From: Paratinospora sagittata
Taxonomy: Eukaryota > Streptophyta > Magnoliopsida > Ranunculales > Menispermaceae
Assembly: GCA_035771175.1 (NCBI GenBank)
Contig: CM069608.1
Span: 13,854,019-13,918,018 of the forward strand
DNA length: 64,000 bases
Reading direction: 5' to 3'
The position numbers were made by a program, and so were the translations under genes. The notes beneath the pieces were generated by a model. It had not been told where the DNA came from and searched no databases. It worked only from the letters and a program-made list of their open reading frames with translations. Below, piece by piece: positions 47,401-58,480 of this stretch (position 1 is its first letter; each line of letters begins with the position of its first letter).

Positions 47401-50400
47401 TAGTGGTGAGTACTGTAGTTGGGGAGAGGATCTACCCGAACATGATCTGTAGCCAGTGTGTGGTTCAGATTGGTGATGTTGAGATGCCTATTGACTTTCG
47501 AGTCTTAGAGTTTTTAGAGTTTGATGCAATTCTAGGGATGGATTGGCTCGCGGCTTATCATGCAGTTGTCGACTGTTTCGCGAAGAGAATCATTTTTCAG
47601 ATCCCCGGACACCCAGTGTTTACACTACAAGGTAGAGCTTCAGACCAGACAGTCACAAGGGGTAGATTTGTGACTGATGGAGATAGAAAGATTTTGGCTG
47701 GGTTAGTGCCTGATGAAGAAGAAACTAGTAAGGTGATACTCGAGGATATTGCCATTGTTAGGGACTTTCCAGATGTGTTCCCTGCGGATCTTCCAGGATT
47801 ACCACCGAAGCGAGAGATCGATTTCATTATTGAACTAGTCCCTGGCACGAAGCCTATCTCCATGGCACCATATAGAATGGCGCCAGCCGAGTTGAAAGAG
47901 TTGCAGAAACAGCTCGAGGAGTTATTGGCTAAGGGCTTTATTTGTCCGAGCATGTCACCCTGGGGAGCTCCAGTTCTTTTTGTGAAAAAGAAAGATGGGA
48001 GCTTGCGGTTGTGCATCGACTATCGCCAATTGAACAGGGTGACCATCAAGAACAAATATCCTCTCCCAAGGATTAATGACTTGTTTGATCAGTTGAGGGG
48101 AGCGAGGTATTTTTCAAAGATTGATTTGGGCTCCGGGTATCATCAGCTGAGGATCAGGGAGGAGGATGTGCCTAAGACAACATTCAGAACCCGCTATGGA
48201 CATTATGAGTTCCTTGTGATGCCATTTGGTGTGACTAATGCACTAGCGATGTTCATGGACCTGATGCAGAGGGTCTTTAGGCAGTATCTGGATAAGTTTG
48301 TCATCGTCTTCATTGATGACATATTGGTGTATTCCAAGACTCGGGCTGAGCATGAGGAACACCTTAGAGTGGCCTTGCAAACTCTGAGAGAGCATAGGCT
48401 ATATGCAAAGCTGAGCAAGTGCGAGTTTTGGATCACCGAAGTGAAGTTCTTAGGTCATGTGGTAAGTTCTGAGGGGATTTCAGTTGATTCGTCTAAGGTT
48501 GAAGTCATTATCAGTTGGCCTAGGCCTACCACAGTGACCGAGATCAGAAGCTTTCTTGGGTTAGCTGGTTACTATAGGAGATTCGTTCAGGGATTCTCTA
48601 AGATAGCTACGCCTATGACTAGGCTCACCCAGAAATATGTGTCCTTTGTATGGACCGAGGAGTGTGAGAATGCCTTTTTAGAGCTGAAGAAAAGATTGAC
48701 ATCTACGCCAGTATTGATTTTGCCAGAGCCTGATCAGGAGTTGGTTATCTATACTGATCCCTCTCGTATCGGCTTGGGTTGTGTGTTGATGCAGAAGGAT
48801 AGGGTCATTGCTTATGCATCAAGGCAGTTGAAAGTGCATGAAAAGAACTACCCTGTTCATGACTTAGAACTGGCCGCAGTGGTTTTTGCTTTGAAGATTT
48901 GGAGGCATTATCTCTATGGTGAGAGATTCACTTTGTATTCTGACCATAAGAGCCTCAAGTACTTGTTCTCTCAGAAGGAATTGAACATATGGCAGAGAAG
49001 GTGGTTAGAGCTCCTCAAAGACTATGATTTTACATTGGAATACCACCCAGGTAAAGCCAATGTAGTGGCTGATGCGTTGAGCAGGAAGCGGGTAGAGACA
49101 GTTATGGTAGCACGCCAGATGTCTCATAAGTGGAGACTACTTGAGGCGGCTACGGTTATGAGTATATGTGCTACCCCTTCAGATCAGATTGTGATATGTG
49201 CTCAAATGAGAGCTCAGCCTACAGAAGTCCAGGAGGTAATTGACCAACAGAGACTTGAGGTTGATTATGGGATATACAAGTCTTGGGCTGAGAGCAGTGA
49301 TTTTACTGATTGGCACTTGTCATCTGATGGTGCCTTGAGATTTAGGGGACGTTTATGGGTTCCCCCAGATCCACGACTTAGACAGAGTGTTCTCCAAGAG
49401 GCTCACAGATCTCATTATGCTATTCATCCTGGCGGAACCAAGATGTATCATGATATGAAAAGAATGTATTGGTGGCCCGACATGAAGAGAGAGATAGCTC
49501 AGTTCATTCAGAGGTGTGAGATTTGTCAAAGAGTCAAAGCTGAGCATCAGAGGCCTGGAGGGCAGATGCAACCGCTTGCCATTCCTGAGTGGAAATGGGA
49601 GCACGTCATTATGGACTTTGTTGTGGGATTACCCAACACCCCGAGGAGACATAATGTTGTTTGGGTTATTATTGATCGCTTGACCAAGTCCGCTCACTTT
49701 CTACCGGTGAACACTAGGGATTCTATGGACAAGCTGAGCAGACTCTATTTGCGGAAGATAGTCAGATTACATGGAGTGCCAGTTTCGATTGTGTCAGATA
49801 GGGATCCGAGGTTTACATCGGTATTCTGGCAGGGGTTGCAGAGGCAGCTCGACACTAGACTAGATCTCAGTACCGCTTTTCATCCCCAGACGGATGGCCA
49901 GTCTGAGAGGTTGATATCGATTTTAGAGGATATGCTTCGAGCTTGTGTCCTTGAGTCCAGTGGTAACTAGGAGGAGTACATACATCTGTGTGAGTTCGCG
50001 TACAACAACAGTTATCAGTCCAGTATTGGCATGGCTCCTTTTGAGGCATTGTATGGTCGACCCTGCAGATCTCCGATCTGTTGGACGGAGGTAGGGGATG
50101 TTGCGGTGATGGGACCAGAGTTTGTACAAGAACACACAGAGAAGATTAAGAGGATCAAGCATAATATGAAAGTAGCCCAAGACAGGCAGAAGAGTTACAC
50201 TGATGCCAAGCGGAAGACCGTAGAGTTCGAGGTGGGTGACCAAGTTTTATTGAAGGTCTCACCTCAGAAGGGCCAAACTAGATTTGGGATAAAAGGCAAG
50301 CTCACTCCGAGATTTATTGGGCAGTTCGAGGTTTTAGAACGAATTGGCCCCGTCGCTTACCGATTAGCCTTGCCACCTCAGTTAGCAGCAGTCCACAATG

Positions 50401-53400
50401 TCTTTCATGTGTCAATGTTGAGAGTGTACAAGAGTGATTTTGATCACGTCTTGGACTGGAAGAACATTGAACTGAGGCAGGATTGGACTTATGATGAGGA
50501 ACCTATTCAGATACTTGACCGGAAGGTCCAGAGGTTACATAACCGCGAGATTCCGATAGTTAAGGTGAGATGGCAGTTCCATGGCGAGGAGCAGGTTACT
50601 TGGGAGCGTGAGGACTACATGATGGAGCACTTTGCCGAGTTCATGGGCTTAGGTATTTCTTAACCTTAAAACTTCGAGGACGAAGTTCATTCTAAGGTGG
50701 CTGTGATGTGACGCCCCGAAAATTATTTCATCTAGCCCACAACCCAATTGCACTTTGCCCAAACTCTATGCGTTGCCTTGATATGTTTGGTGTTTGTTTG
50801 ATGGTTGTTTAATGTTTGTATAGTTGATGCTTGATAATGTATATAAATATGTGTATCATAAATTGTATATGGGTCACTTTACGATTTCTAGGGAGGCCCT
50901 TTACTATTCATGAGGGAATAGTAGGGACAAATAATCGTTTCGATGTAGACCAGCTGCGGTTGGGTTGCTACATGGCGATATGACAATATTATGTGGTACT
51001 ATGGCTAGGCGTTCGCCCCGAGGGGGTGCGCCCGAGTTCTGGCTGCTGTCAGGGCGTGACACAATCTCTCTTGTAATTTCTCTCTTGCGCGACCTCTTTT
51101 TTTGCAACTTTCTCTCTTCCCTCTTCTCTCCTCCGCCATCTTCCTCTACTCTCTCGCTCTGAATCACGCCACTCTCTTCTCTCTTGCTCGAAACCCTCTC
51201 TCAAAACCCAAAACTCTCTTTTCTCTCTCTGCTCGCTCTGTTCCCCGTGGCACATCATCACCACCACCTCTCTGCAACTCAAGTTTTTTTTTTTTTTTAA
51301 GCAGAGCAACCGGTATGTTATATAATATATTTATATATATCATACATACAATACCACATATAATATATTAGATTATGGTATATCATATTTTACGTTTTTA
51401 CTATCTAGATCATCATATTATATCATGTGGAAGTTTATTAGCTAAGTTATATTATATGTATAATGTGACCACCACCATACAACATAGATATGTATGCACA
51501 TTATATTAATATAATATAATACAAAACAATTGATTTACGTGTGATTTATGCGTGGATAGGTTGATAACGCCCAACGTCGAGGAATCTCAACACTTTTGGA
51601 ATTTAGCGATTCAGGTGGGGATGATTATATGCCTTTTACAATGTTTTATTTTGATATATAGATAGGAATGTTAAATTAATTAGGTCTATAGTATTATTAG
51701 ATTGCTCTTGTATGTCTATTTTATATGATTTTATATATACCATGTTGTGATTGTTAACTATGATGATATGTGTGTCAGCATGATTTCTTGTTCTGATCAA
51801 ATGATAAATGGATGCTTGCAATTCATGTGGTAATTGAATTCATTTGTATATTATAATGCCTGATGATGAAATACATGACTTGAGAATATTGGCATGGTGA
51901 AGTTCATGCGATAATACTATTATATTTAACATTGTGATATGATACTATGTGTAGTGGAATTTGAATATGGTTTGTGAATACAATTAATAGCATGCTTAGG
52001 TTGTATGTATGGTGTGACATCACTAAATAACACAATTAAGATAAGAATCACACATATGGGGCAGTTATTCTAAGGAATATCGCCATTGATTATTATGGGG
52101 CAGTTATTCTAAGGAATATCGCCAATGTTTATTATGGGGCAGTTATTCATGATGAATATCGCCAACGAGTTTCTAATTTTTGGGTAGTGCCACCCTGTGT
52201 TTGATTTCCTAAAGGTACGTGATTTAGAACGTGATAAAAGTCTCGACTCAAACAACCTAATGTTGCAACGATTAATGTGTGAAACTTGTTTGTAATGTTC
52301 TTGTGTATATATCATGATAAGATGTTGTGAATTGTTTAGATGACCCACTGGGCTTTCAAGCTTACCCTTATTTTTCACATGCAGATATTTAAGAGAATAA
52401 AATCGAGAGTTTGTGATGTAGTTCAGAGTAGTAGGGGTGTGTTAATTAATTTGTTAGTATTATGGTGATAGGATTGAATATTTTTATTTGATTTTTAAAA
52501 GTTTATTGTTTGAACGGATTGTATTGATAATCAAAATTCAATGAACATTATTACGGTTAGTAAAGACCCTGTGATTTATTTCACATGTGAATGTCTTGGA
52601 CTTGAATTCATTAATTCTATTTGATGAATGTATTTAAATGTTGTGTCCATAATGGATGGATAAGGGCAAGTACCCTTGTATGAAGATGAAAATGGGTATG
52701 AAGATGAAAGGGTATTCGTTTATCTTAACCAGTAAATTGGTTAGAAGAATACAAATTCATAGTGTTGCAAATTTCACTATCTATATAATGATTATGGGTT
52801 AAGATAGACGGATACGATTAGCATCTCGATTTTCAGTGATCTTTCTCGATAAAATTAAAATATTAATTATTTTACTTGAAATTTAAGTTTTGAAAATCGA
52901 GGTGTTCCAGTAGATATGTATATTTGAAAAATAGATATGGAAGATCTTACTCTAGTTCCAGAAAGAACATCAACCCCATTCTTGGCATGGTTGAGTGCTT
53001 GGACCATGGTGATAAGAGTTGAGCGGGCATCTCCTTCCTCGTACACACTAGTCAAGTGGTAGTGCATCTCAATTATACCCTAAGAATCAAATTTGTAGAA
53101 AATTAATTAGAGAATGCTAACACAAAAGACTACATCTAGCATATAAACTAGTGTTAGGTTTTGGTTTTACTTTTTGGTCAAGCTGGGCAACTTCATTCAT
53201 GATGCCTTTGAACCAGTCGAAGGACCCTTGCTCTCGAGTAACCCAATAGAAATATGCATTGGTTGTCTTCAGCAATTTCCTTCTCTTTGGAGAAATCTTA
53301 TTGTATGATGCTGAATTTGTGATTTCAGTGATTTGTTCAGTTGTCTTGCTTGACTCCAAGTTTAAATCCTTGGTAACATGAAATGGAGAGATAATTTTGC

Positions 53401-56049
53401 TATTTTCATTGTTCAGAAAAAAGAATTTAAATCATGGGCAAACAATGTTTGTTCTCAAAAACAAGAATAAAATGGCAGATATATGAAATAAGTTCTTGCT
53501 TGCCAAATCTAGTAAAGAAACATAATTTTAGATTAATTTAAATAGTGCAAATAAGCAATGACGTTAAGAGATATAGGAAAAACATACAACAGATAGAAAA
53601 ATATAAGCAATGAACTTGGGAAATTGATCACTAGCAATGAAAAAATAGATACATAGACAGTTAAAAAAGCTTATGGCTTACTTACTATTTGCTCTTCCAT
53701 TTTGATCATATTGTTGAGCAAATCCTTTAGGATACTGATGAAAGGTGTTGCTCCAATACCAATCCCAACAAGTAACAAGACATCATAGTTTTGATAGTCT
53801 TGTGCAGGTGCACCATAAGGACCATCTATTAAAAGCTTTGGCAAACTGTTATCAAGAAAATTTTCAAAAAAAAAAAAAAAAAGATTGTTATTAAGAAAGA
53901 GGTTTAGTTAATGAATTAAATGGATGCCCATGAAAAATTAAGAAATTTAATGTGGAGATACCTTTTCTTGCTTGTTTCGTCAACTCTGAGAAGTCCACTT
54001 TTCCCAGCTGTTGGAGGTTCACAGGCTTCTGCAAAGACCCTTTTAAGTTCTTGAGTCCAATCACCTAGTTGTCGAATGTGGATGCTTAGGTATTGATCAT
54101 TAGGAGCTGAAGTTATTGAAAATGGATGCCTGAAGTTAAAAAGATCTAGTGATCTTAATTATAAGTACCAATAATTGAGTGAAGAAGTCATAAACATAAG
54201 CTAACAGAATAATTATAACAATCTCATCCCATAGAATCCAATTATGCTAGAAGTTCCCATTGATTTTTGCTTTGCCATATTAAAATTACACAAGAGGTAC
54301 AATGAATGATAAGATATATGGTCTCAACAATCAATCATATGATGCTAATGTACTTACCACTCAAATGGTGAAATAGTGGGACATTGGATGAACATGTACT
54401 GCCCACTCTTATACTTGAAATTTGGAGGCTTTGACATCTGTAGAGTAAGAACGTTACCTGGATAAATGGCTACCTGAAATATGAATAAGCAAAAAAAAAA
54501 AAAAAAAAAGTCGGTGAAACTTTGTCACAAAGTTGTTTAAAGGGAAGAGCTTTTGTGTGATTAAAAGCAATCATCAAAGTAATAAGCAACCAGCTTCATT
54601 TCCAAGTTTACCTCTAGAAGATTAAGGGTTATTCAATATTAGTATCCTTTTCTCTAAATTTTTTTTTTTTTCACAAAAATTTGAATGATATACTCTAAAA
54701 TTTAGTCCCCTTTTTAGCCTATAATCATCACGGTGGAACCAATCCATTGGTGACTTGCGCTTAAAACATGACAGGGTGCTCTCAATAACTAATAAGGCTA
54801 CTTCCATTTTGTTACATTAAAATTATAAGAAAATCCCACTATTTGTGTGTTTACCTTTAGAAGATGAACGGAGTAAAAGCCAGACCTAAAAAATCTTACA
54901 ATCCTCTCAAATGCATAGAGAATAACAGGGACTGTTAGAAACATCCATGTCTGAAACAGAACACAAAAAGCACATAAGAACAAGTGCATCATCTTAATTT
55001 TATTTATTTTATCAACAAAACAGTAGTTAAGATTACCGTCTTTAGGTACCATTTGTGGACAAGGTAGAGGAAAACACCATGGATGATAAGCAATATGTAG
55101 ACAATGACAAACAAATGGTGAGAGTACCAAAAGGCATTGAAACCAGTAACCTTGTTAAAGGGCTTGGGAAGTTTAATAAGACCACGTCTAAACCACTTGG
55201 TTGCAAGAGTGAATGCCACAATCATGCAAGCAACCATAAGAATTCCAGTCACGCCCTCCGGACCACGAAGTAGTAGTGCATAAGAGGGTTTTTCTACCCC
55301 GAAGTCATTCAATAGATAAATGTAATCCTCCTTTGAGGAATTAATCAAGCGTGGAAAATCACAAGCAAGGTGATTCCCAGCATGGAGGAGAACTCCAACT
55401 ATAATGGCTGCTGCTATTGTCTGTAAAAGCAAGAAAAAAATAGTGATGTTCAAGATAAACATTAATTAGTGAATTTCATACAGGAAAAAGAATGTATGAA
55501 TCAATGAATGTAAATCTTCAATTAAAGAAGATGTTTACTTGCGAAGTATAATGATTTATGGCGTTGAATGCTAGAATTATATACTTTAAAATTCTAGACA
55601 GATGTAGATAGATTTTGTCAAATTACCTTGTGAAAGTTGATACTGTCGTCAAAGGGGATGAAGCGAGCAAGTGTAGTGGACCTAAGCCAAGTGATGGTGT
55701 TCCTACAAACAGGCAAGAGGATGAGAGCCATATTGAACTTGAGTGTCTCAGCTGCACCCTTAGCTATGAGAAGACAGTAGCCCATGACATTGAAAGCCTT
55801 CTTGTATTTGTATTGAAAGAATTTCCAAAGGAAAAGTCCAGCCATAATGCCAATCCACAAACTTAACACCCAAACCCTTCTCCAATTCTCTTGCAAATAG
55901 TAAATAACTGTAGTGCTCATTTTTTGCATTGAGCTCTTCTTTCTCAATCCATGTAGGTTCTGACTTAATGATTGACTTGTATAACTCAAGGCCTGACTGT
56001 AGTTTAGGTACGTGTCCTTTTGCAACAATAAGGTCTCCAATTGCCACAG
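41411..56049 (-). CDS. RBOH: Respiratory burst oxidase homolog (NADPH oxidase), C-terminal 620 codons in ten exons
   Basis: Exons on the minus strand: 56049-55627, 55420-55037, 54950-54855, 54473-54358, 54129-53962, 53845-53686, 53368-53171, 53079-52951, 41695-41617 and 41520-41411 (TGA stop). All introns are GT-AG, and phases join to 1,863 bp without a stop. The product is the membrane and C-terminal part of a plasma-membrane superoxide-producing oxidase: haem His pairs ([20 protein letters not shown]), FAD site HPFSIT, NADPH sites [10 protein letters not shown] and GIGIGATPF, and the conserved end FEFHKEHF. Wording is closest, from memory, to the RBOHE clade. I first thought of ferric reductase, but TWLRS and [20 protein letters not shown] are RBOH. 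RBOHs are about 850-950 aa, so the N-terminal EF-hand part is missing from the recognisable sequence. The 11.3 kb intron is expanded by nested retrotransposons. Confidence 0.93.
42346..42474 (+). pseudogene. Captured fragment of ribonucleotide reductase small subunit (R2) in the LTR
   Basis: The 43 codons read [20 protein letters not shown], then FMKEVQVAK and [14 protein letters not shown], which from knowledge of the family is a highly conserved stretch of plant ribonucleoside-diphosphate reductase small chain (TSO2/RNR2). It includes the helix with iron-ligand Glu residues but stops just before the HSEMY motif. Similarity begins right after a poly-A tract and ends abruptly. Codon wording is GC-rich, unlike the LTR around it. 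The other family A LTRs (29598-29630 and 37785-37812) keep only the first eight or nine codons. It is a gene fragment, not a working enzyme. Confidence 0.75.
42475..43009 (+). other. LTR segment downstream of the captured fragment
   Basis: Family A LTR sequence, C/T-rich with CTCGCTCTRCAA and CAATCGC repeats shared with 29700-29960. It carries spurious frames rich in Ser and Leu but no gene. Confidence 0.6.
43015..45767 (+). repeat. 5' LTR, family B (2,753 bp)
   Basis: It starts TGTGACGCCCC and ends GGGTCGCCACA directly before the primer site. Inside are a 12-bp repeat (AGAATCAAGGAG type, six units, 43434-43505) and a 57-bp direct duplication (44946-45002 and 45003-45059, GGGGTCAACGGTACGGTG). 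It shares the 44171-44310 block with the solo LTR at 6216-9147. Confidence 0.88.
45770..45782 (+). other. Primer-binding site, family B
   Basis: TGGTATCAGAGCC two bases after the 5' LTR, a perfect initiator tRNA-Met type site. Confidence 0.92.
45994..46571 (+). pseudogene. family B gag, N-terminal part, frameshifted
   Basis: The start [19 protein letters not shown] opens a frame to 46491 with an acidic/coiled N-terminus ([20 protein letters not shown]) and the capsid start ([18 protein letters not shown]). Near 46470-46480 the frame changes, and a TAG at 46525-46527 lies just before the continuing gag (AYVPETKRQ). A nearby upstream ATG at 45967 is in frame, but the chosen start gives the usual basic start of this gag family. 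Confidence 0.8.
46572..50663 (+). pseudogene. family B gag-pol: gag end, protease, RT, RNase H, integrase, chromodomain
   Basis: 1,364 codons are open except one TAG at 49968-49970 (a TGG-to-TAG change in the conserved N-W-EEY region). In order: gag end; zinc knuckle 47130-47171 with the first Cys changed to Ser ([14 protein letters not shown]); protease [14 protein letters not shown] with [15 protein letters not shown] and [10 protein letters not shown]; RNase H with YTDPS and [12 protein letters not shown]; integrase with [11 protein letters not shown] and a complete DDE set ([17 protein letters not shown]); and a C-terminal chromodomain ([30 protein letters not shown]). Chromodomains steer integration to marked chromatin in the family. 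Confidence 0.9.
50670..50706 (+). other. Pre-LTR hairpin and polypurine tract, family B
   Basis: AACTTCGAGGACGAAGTT (50670-50687) is an inverted repeat with an AGGA loop, followed by AAGGTGGCTGTGA next to the 3' LTR. TTCGAGGACGAA is a recurrent sequence before the LTR of Tekay/Del chromoviruses. Confidence 0.75.
50707..51061 (+). repeat. 3' LTR, family B, short and chimeric (355 bp)
   Basis: Positions 50707-50877 match the start of the 5' LTR, with an extra segment of about 30-35 bp near 50775. From 50878 to 51061 the sequence has no counterpart in the 5' LTR and ends GGGCGTGACA rather than GTCGCCACA. The TSD joins this end, so it is the original outer end. Confidence 0.8.
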
Positions 56050-56735
56050 CTGAATTGTTCATCGTGCAAAGAAAAAACTCAAAATCTGGATGACATTCTT
56101 ACATATGAATATCAATTTTATTTCTATTTTAATTGAGGGCATTGCTAAATGAACTTGTAAAGAAGCTCAATAACCTATAAAGCTAACATGGCATATTCTC
56201 ACCCAAAAGTCAAAAAAAAAAAAAAAAAAAAAAAAACTTGCCCCAAGCTTCAAACCATTGAGATCTACCACCATGAAAAAAGTAGTAGCCGTCCAATTGT
56301 TCCTTTTTTCCTTTTTTGCTGGGTCTCGTTTGGTCCTTTGGTGAAAAAAAGTATGTTTGCGTAAACTTCAACTTTTTTAATAAAGTTACAAATTTGATGT
56401 GAAGATTGTCAATCAAATTTGTAACAATTTTTTTTTTGCTAGGAAGGAATATTTTATATTTATTTTATTTTTTTTGAGATCAGCGAATATCGGGTACTTA
56501 CATCCTCCCTAATTTCTCTAGAACAAAACCACAAACACTCAAAGACGTCGTTTGCCAACAAGCAGTAAAAGGTATCTCGAACTCGAGACCTTCATGACAG
56601 GTGCGTTTGCACCCAACCACCGAACTTACATTGCACTAAAAATCAAATTAAACACCTAAATAGGCAAGTAGCCTAAGGATATTTGAGTCGAGTCAAGCCA
56701 GCCTTATTGGACTATTTAGACTGCAAACAAACAAA
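56050..56735. other. Region upstream of the first recognised RBOH exon, including a SINE-like segment
   Basis: No RBOH exon is seen. There is a 20-bp poly-A at about 56214-56236. At about 56478-56640 the minus strand has tRNA-like boxes (GGTCTCGAGTTCGAGATACC near a B box; GGTGGTTGGGTGCAA near an A box) ahead of a T-rich end, as in plant SINEs, but no TSD was found. Confidence 0.35.
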
Positions 56736-57994
56736 TAGGGGTGGCAATTTGACCCATTAGAACTTATTCGACCTGATCTGACCAGGTGTAAGAATATGTG
56801 GGTCAAGTCGAGTCGAACCTTATTTAATTAGTAGACTGAGCCAAACTGAGCCTATATTTGAAATCAAGGTCCAAATCTAGCCCAATTAATATACTAGCCA
56901 AGGCGTTCAGAAAAAGCCTTTAAGCCTCAATGTCATCCTATGAGGCTTACACCTCATAGTGTTGAGGCGCATGCCTCGAGGAACAGTAAGACTTAAGCCT
57001 TAAATTTTTCAAGTTAAAATTTAATTTTTTAAAAAAGAAACTAAAATAAATTTATATTTATGTCTTTTATATTATTATAGTAACCAATCATGTTAGTTGT
57101 TAAGAATTAATTTTCTTTCATTTGAGATCAACTAAAGCTTATACTCTTAAATGGCCAAGGCCATCTTTTAATAGGTCACTTTCTAATGATATATCTTTAA
57201 GTTTGTAATAGTATAAATACTAACCTAATAATTTAAAACTTTTGATAGAGTAACTAGTTGCAATTTGTATAAACTAATAAATTAGAAGAAGCGGCAAAGA
57301 CCTAATATTTTTACAATGTATTTGCTAACTTTTTATTTGTTTATGCTTTTAATAGCTTAAAACTTAAAATTAGGAAAGCTTAGCACATAATTTTTTGCTC
57401 ATTTAGTTCTTAAATGTGTTAATGACAATTACGATAAGTAACATATTAAGAGAAATTACTCAAGTATTCTGCACATAAATGAAACTAGTTTACATTTTTT
57501 GTTATATTAGTTGTTTCTTCTTTTATTATGGACACTTATAATTTTTTAGCTTTGCTTAAAAGTTTTTATTAATTGTTTCATGTATTTTCTTTAAAAATGT
57601 GAGGCTTACGCCTCACCTCATAAAAGAAAGTCGCCTCGTTTAAGCCTCACTTTTTTAAACCTTGTTTACTATGATAAAAAAAATTCTAATCATACAATTT
57701 ATGATTACAATATTGAATACAACATAATAAATATAATTAAATAAAATTTATATTTTAAACTTATGTTTAAATATATAAATAAATTTTAAATTATAAAATG
57801 AACTTTTACACCAGGCCTATGAACTGAGCTTATAAGCGGAGCTTTCAAGTTAAGTCGAGTTTTAATAGGTCAGCTTTGACCCACTCAATTAAAATATTAA
57901 ATCAAGCCAAGTCAATCCATGTATTAGTCGAGTCCGAGCTTGAGCTAGTCTAAGAGTCGAGCCAAGTTGAGTTATGGGCCAAATTGCCACCTTA
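56736..57994. mobile_element. hAT-like non-autonomous element with long imperfect inverted ends
   Basis: The left end is TAGGGGTGGCAATTTGACCC and the right end, reversed, TAAGGTGGCAATTTGGCCC. Related sequence (GTCGAGTCGAACC / GGCTCGACTC) continues for more than 100 bp on each side. No coding sequence and no convincing 8-bp TSD was seen. TAGGGGTGGCAA ends are common in plant hAT-type non-autonomous elements. Confidence 0.55.
56900..57665. repeat. Inner GAGGC-rich segment with inverted ends
   Basis: AGGCGTTCAGAAAAAGCCTTTAAGCCTC at the left and CGCCTCGTTTAAGCCTCACTTTTTTAAACC at the right are inversely related, each next to local palindromes (TGAGGCTTACACCTCA, GTGAGGCTTACGCCTCAC). The AT-rich interior has no genes. 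It probably is a second MITE-like insertion inside the outer element. Confidence 0.4.
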
Positions 57995-58275
57995 GGACAA
58001 GCACAATTCAGAATACCAAGATAACAACATTTTCTTAGCCAGGAAGTGTGCAATTAAATTTTGCTCTCTCAGAACAAAATTTTTAATAATTAATATGGGA
58101 TTTTTAACAACTTCGTTTTGGCATTTTCCTTTTTTTAGTAACTTAGTTGAAACTATTTGTTGCCCTCGTCACCATTAAAAGATGTTAACACGAGAGCTTG
58201 CTTGTCAATAATGATAAACCCACGTCATATAATTCTTGTTATTATAATCGTACACAATGATTTTCTTTTATTTAT

Positions 58276-58480
58276 TTATTTATTTTTAGGTACAGATTTT
58301 TCAGTACCCAGCAAGTGTCCTTCTTCCCTTTGAGGCGAGACTAATCTTTCTGGATTTGCAAGGGCAAGGGCACCTTTTCCAACAAAAATGGATGAGGGCA
58401 TGCTCAAACTCGTGATGAGTCCCTCAATTGCACCTCGTAGCTCGCTCTTCGAACCAACGAACCAACCCCTTGTTGGTGAG
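58276..58480 (-). mobile_element. SINE-like insertion with an 18-bp TSD
   Basis: The perfect 18-bp duplication TGATTTTCTTTTATTTAT lies at 58258-58275 and 58481-58498. The 205-bp insert has a T-rich left end (A-rich tail on the minus strand). Its minus-strand head (GGGGTTGGTTCGTTGGTTCG, then CACGAGTTTGAGCATGCCC) looks tRNA-derived with a B-box-like GAGTTTGAG. This fits a retroposed SINE. Confidence 0.7.

Larger units (their letters stand above)
43015..51061 (+). mobile_element. Tekay/Del-like gypsy chromovirus, family B (TSD CAATC)
   Basis: It runs from TGTGACGCCCC to GGGCGTGACA with a perfect TSD, CAATC (43010-43014 and 51062-51066), in the family A solo LTR. The 5' LTR is 2,753 bp; the 3' LTR is only 355 bp and shares just its first about 170 bp with the 5' LTR. 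Primer site, gag, pol, pre-LTR hairpin and polypurine tract are all present. The pol frame is nearly open, making this the best-preserved coding element in the window. Confidence 0.92.
42214..52909 (+). mobile_element. Solo LTR of gypsy family A in the RBOH intron, split by the family B element (TSD GTAGA)
   Basis: It starts TGTAATCCCCTG and ends GAGGTGTTCCA (from TTACA), with a perfect TSD, GTAGA (42209-42213 and 52910-52914). LTR sequence occupies 42214-43014 and 51062-52909. It shares the 39-bp GGGGCAGTTATTC repeat (52057-52165) and the stretch before CACATGCAG with the family A LTRs. Family B inserted at CAATC. It lies antisense to the RBOH transcript. Confidence 0.9.
41696..52950 (-). 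other. RBOH intron enlarged by nested retrotransposons
   Basis: The intron between exons 8 and 9 is 11,255 bp. Removing the outer solo LTR with one TSD copy leaves 554 bp, a normal size. Both splice sites are intact (donor AGA|GTAAGA at 52951/52950, acceptor TTTCAG at 41696), so splicing across the insertion remains possible. Confidence 0.85.

Noticed and set aside
41411..56049. Ferric reductase oxidase (FRO) identity for the multi-exon gene
   Set aside because: Both families share haem, FAD and NADPH motifs, but the wording around the membrane core ([32 protein letters not shown]) and the FHKEHF end are those of RBOH.
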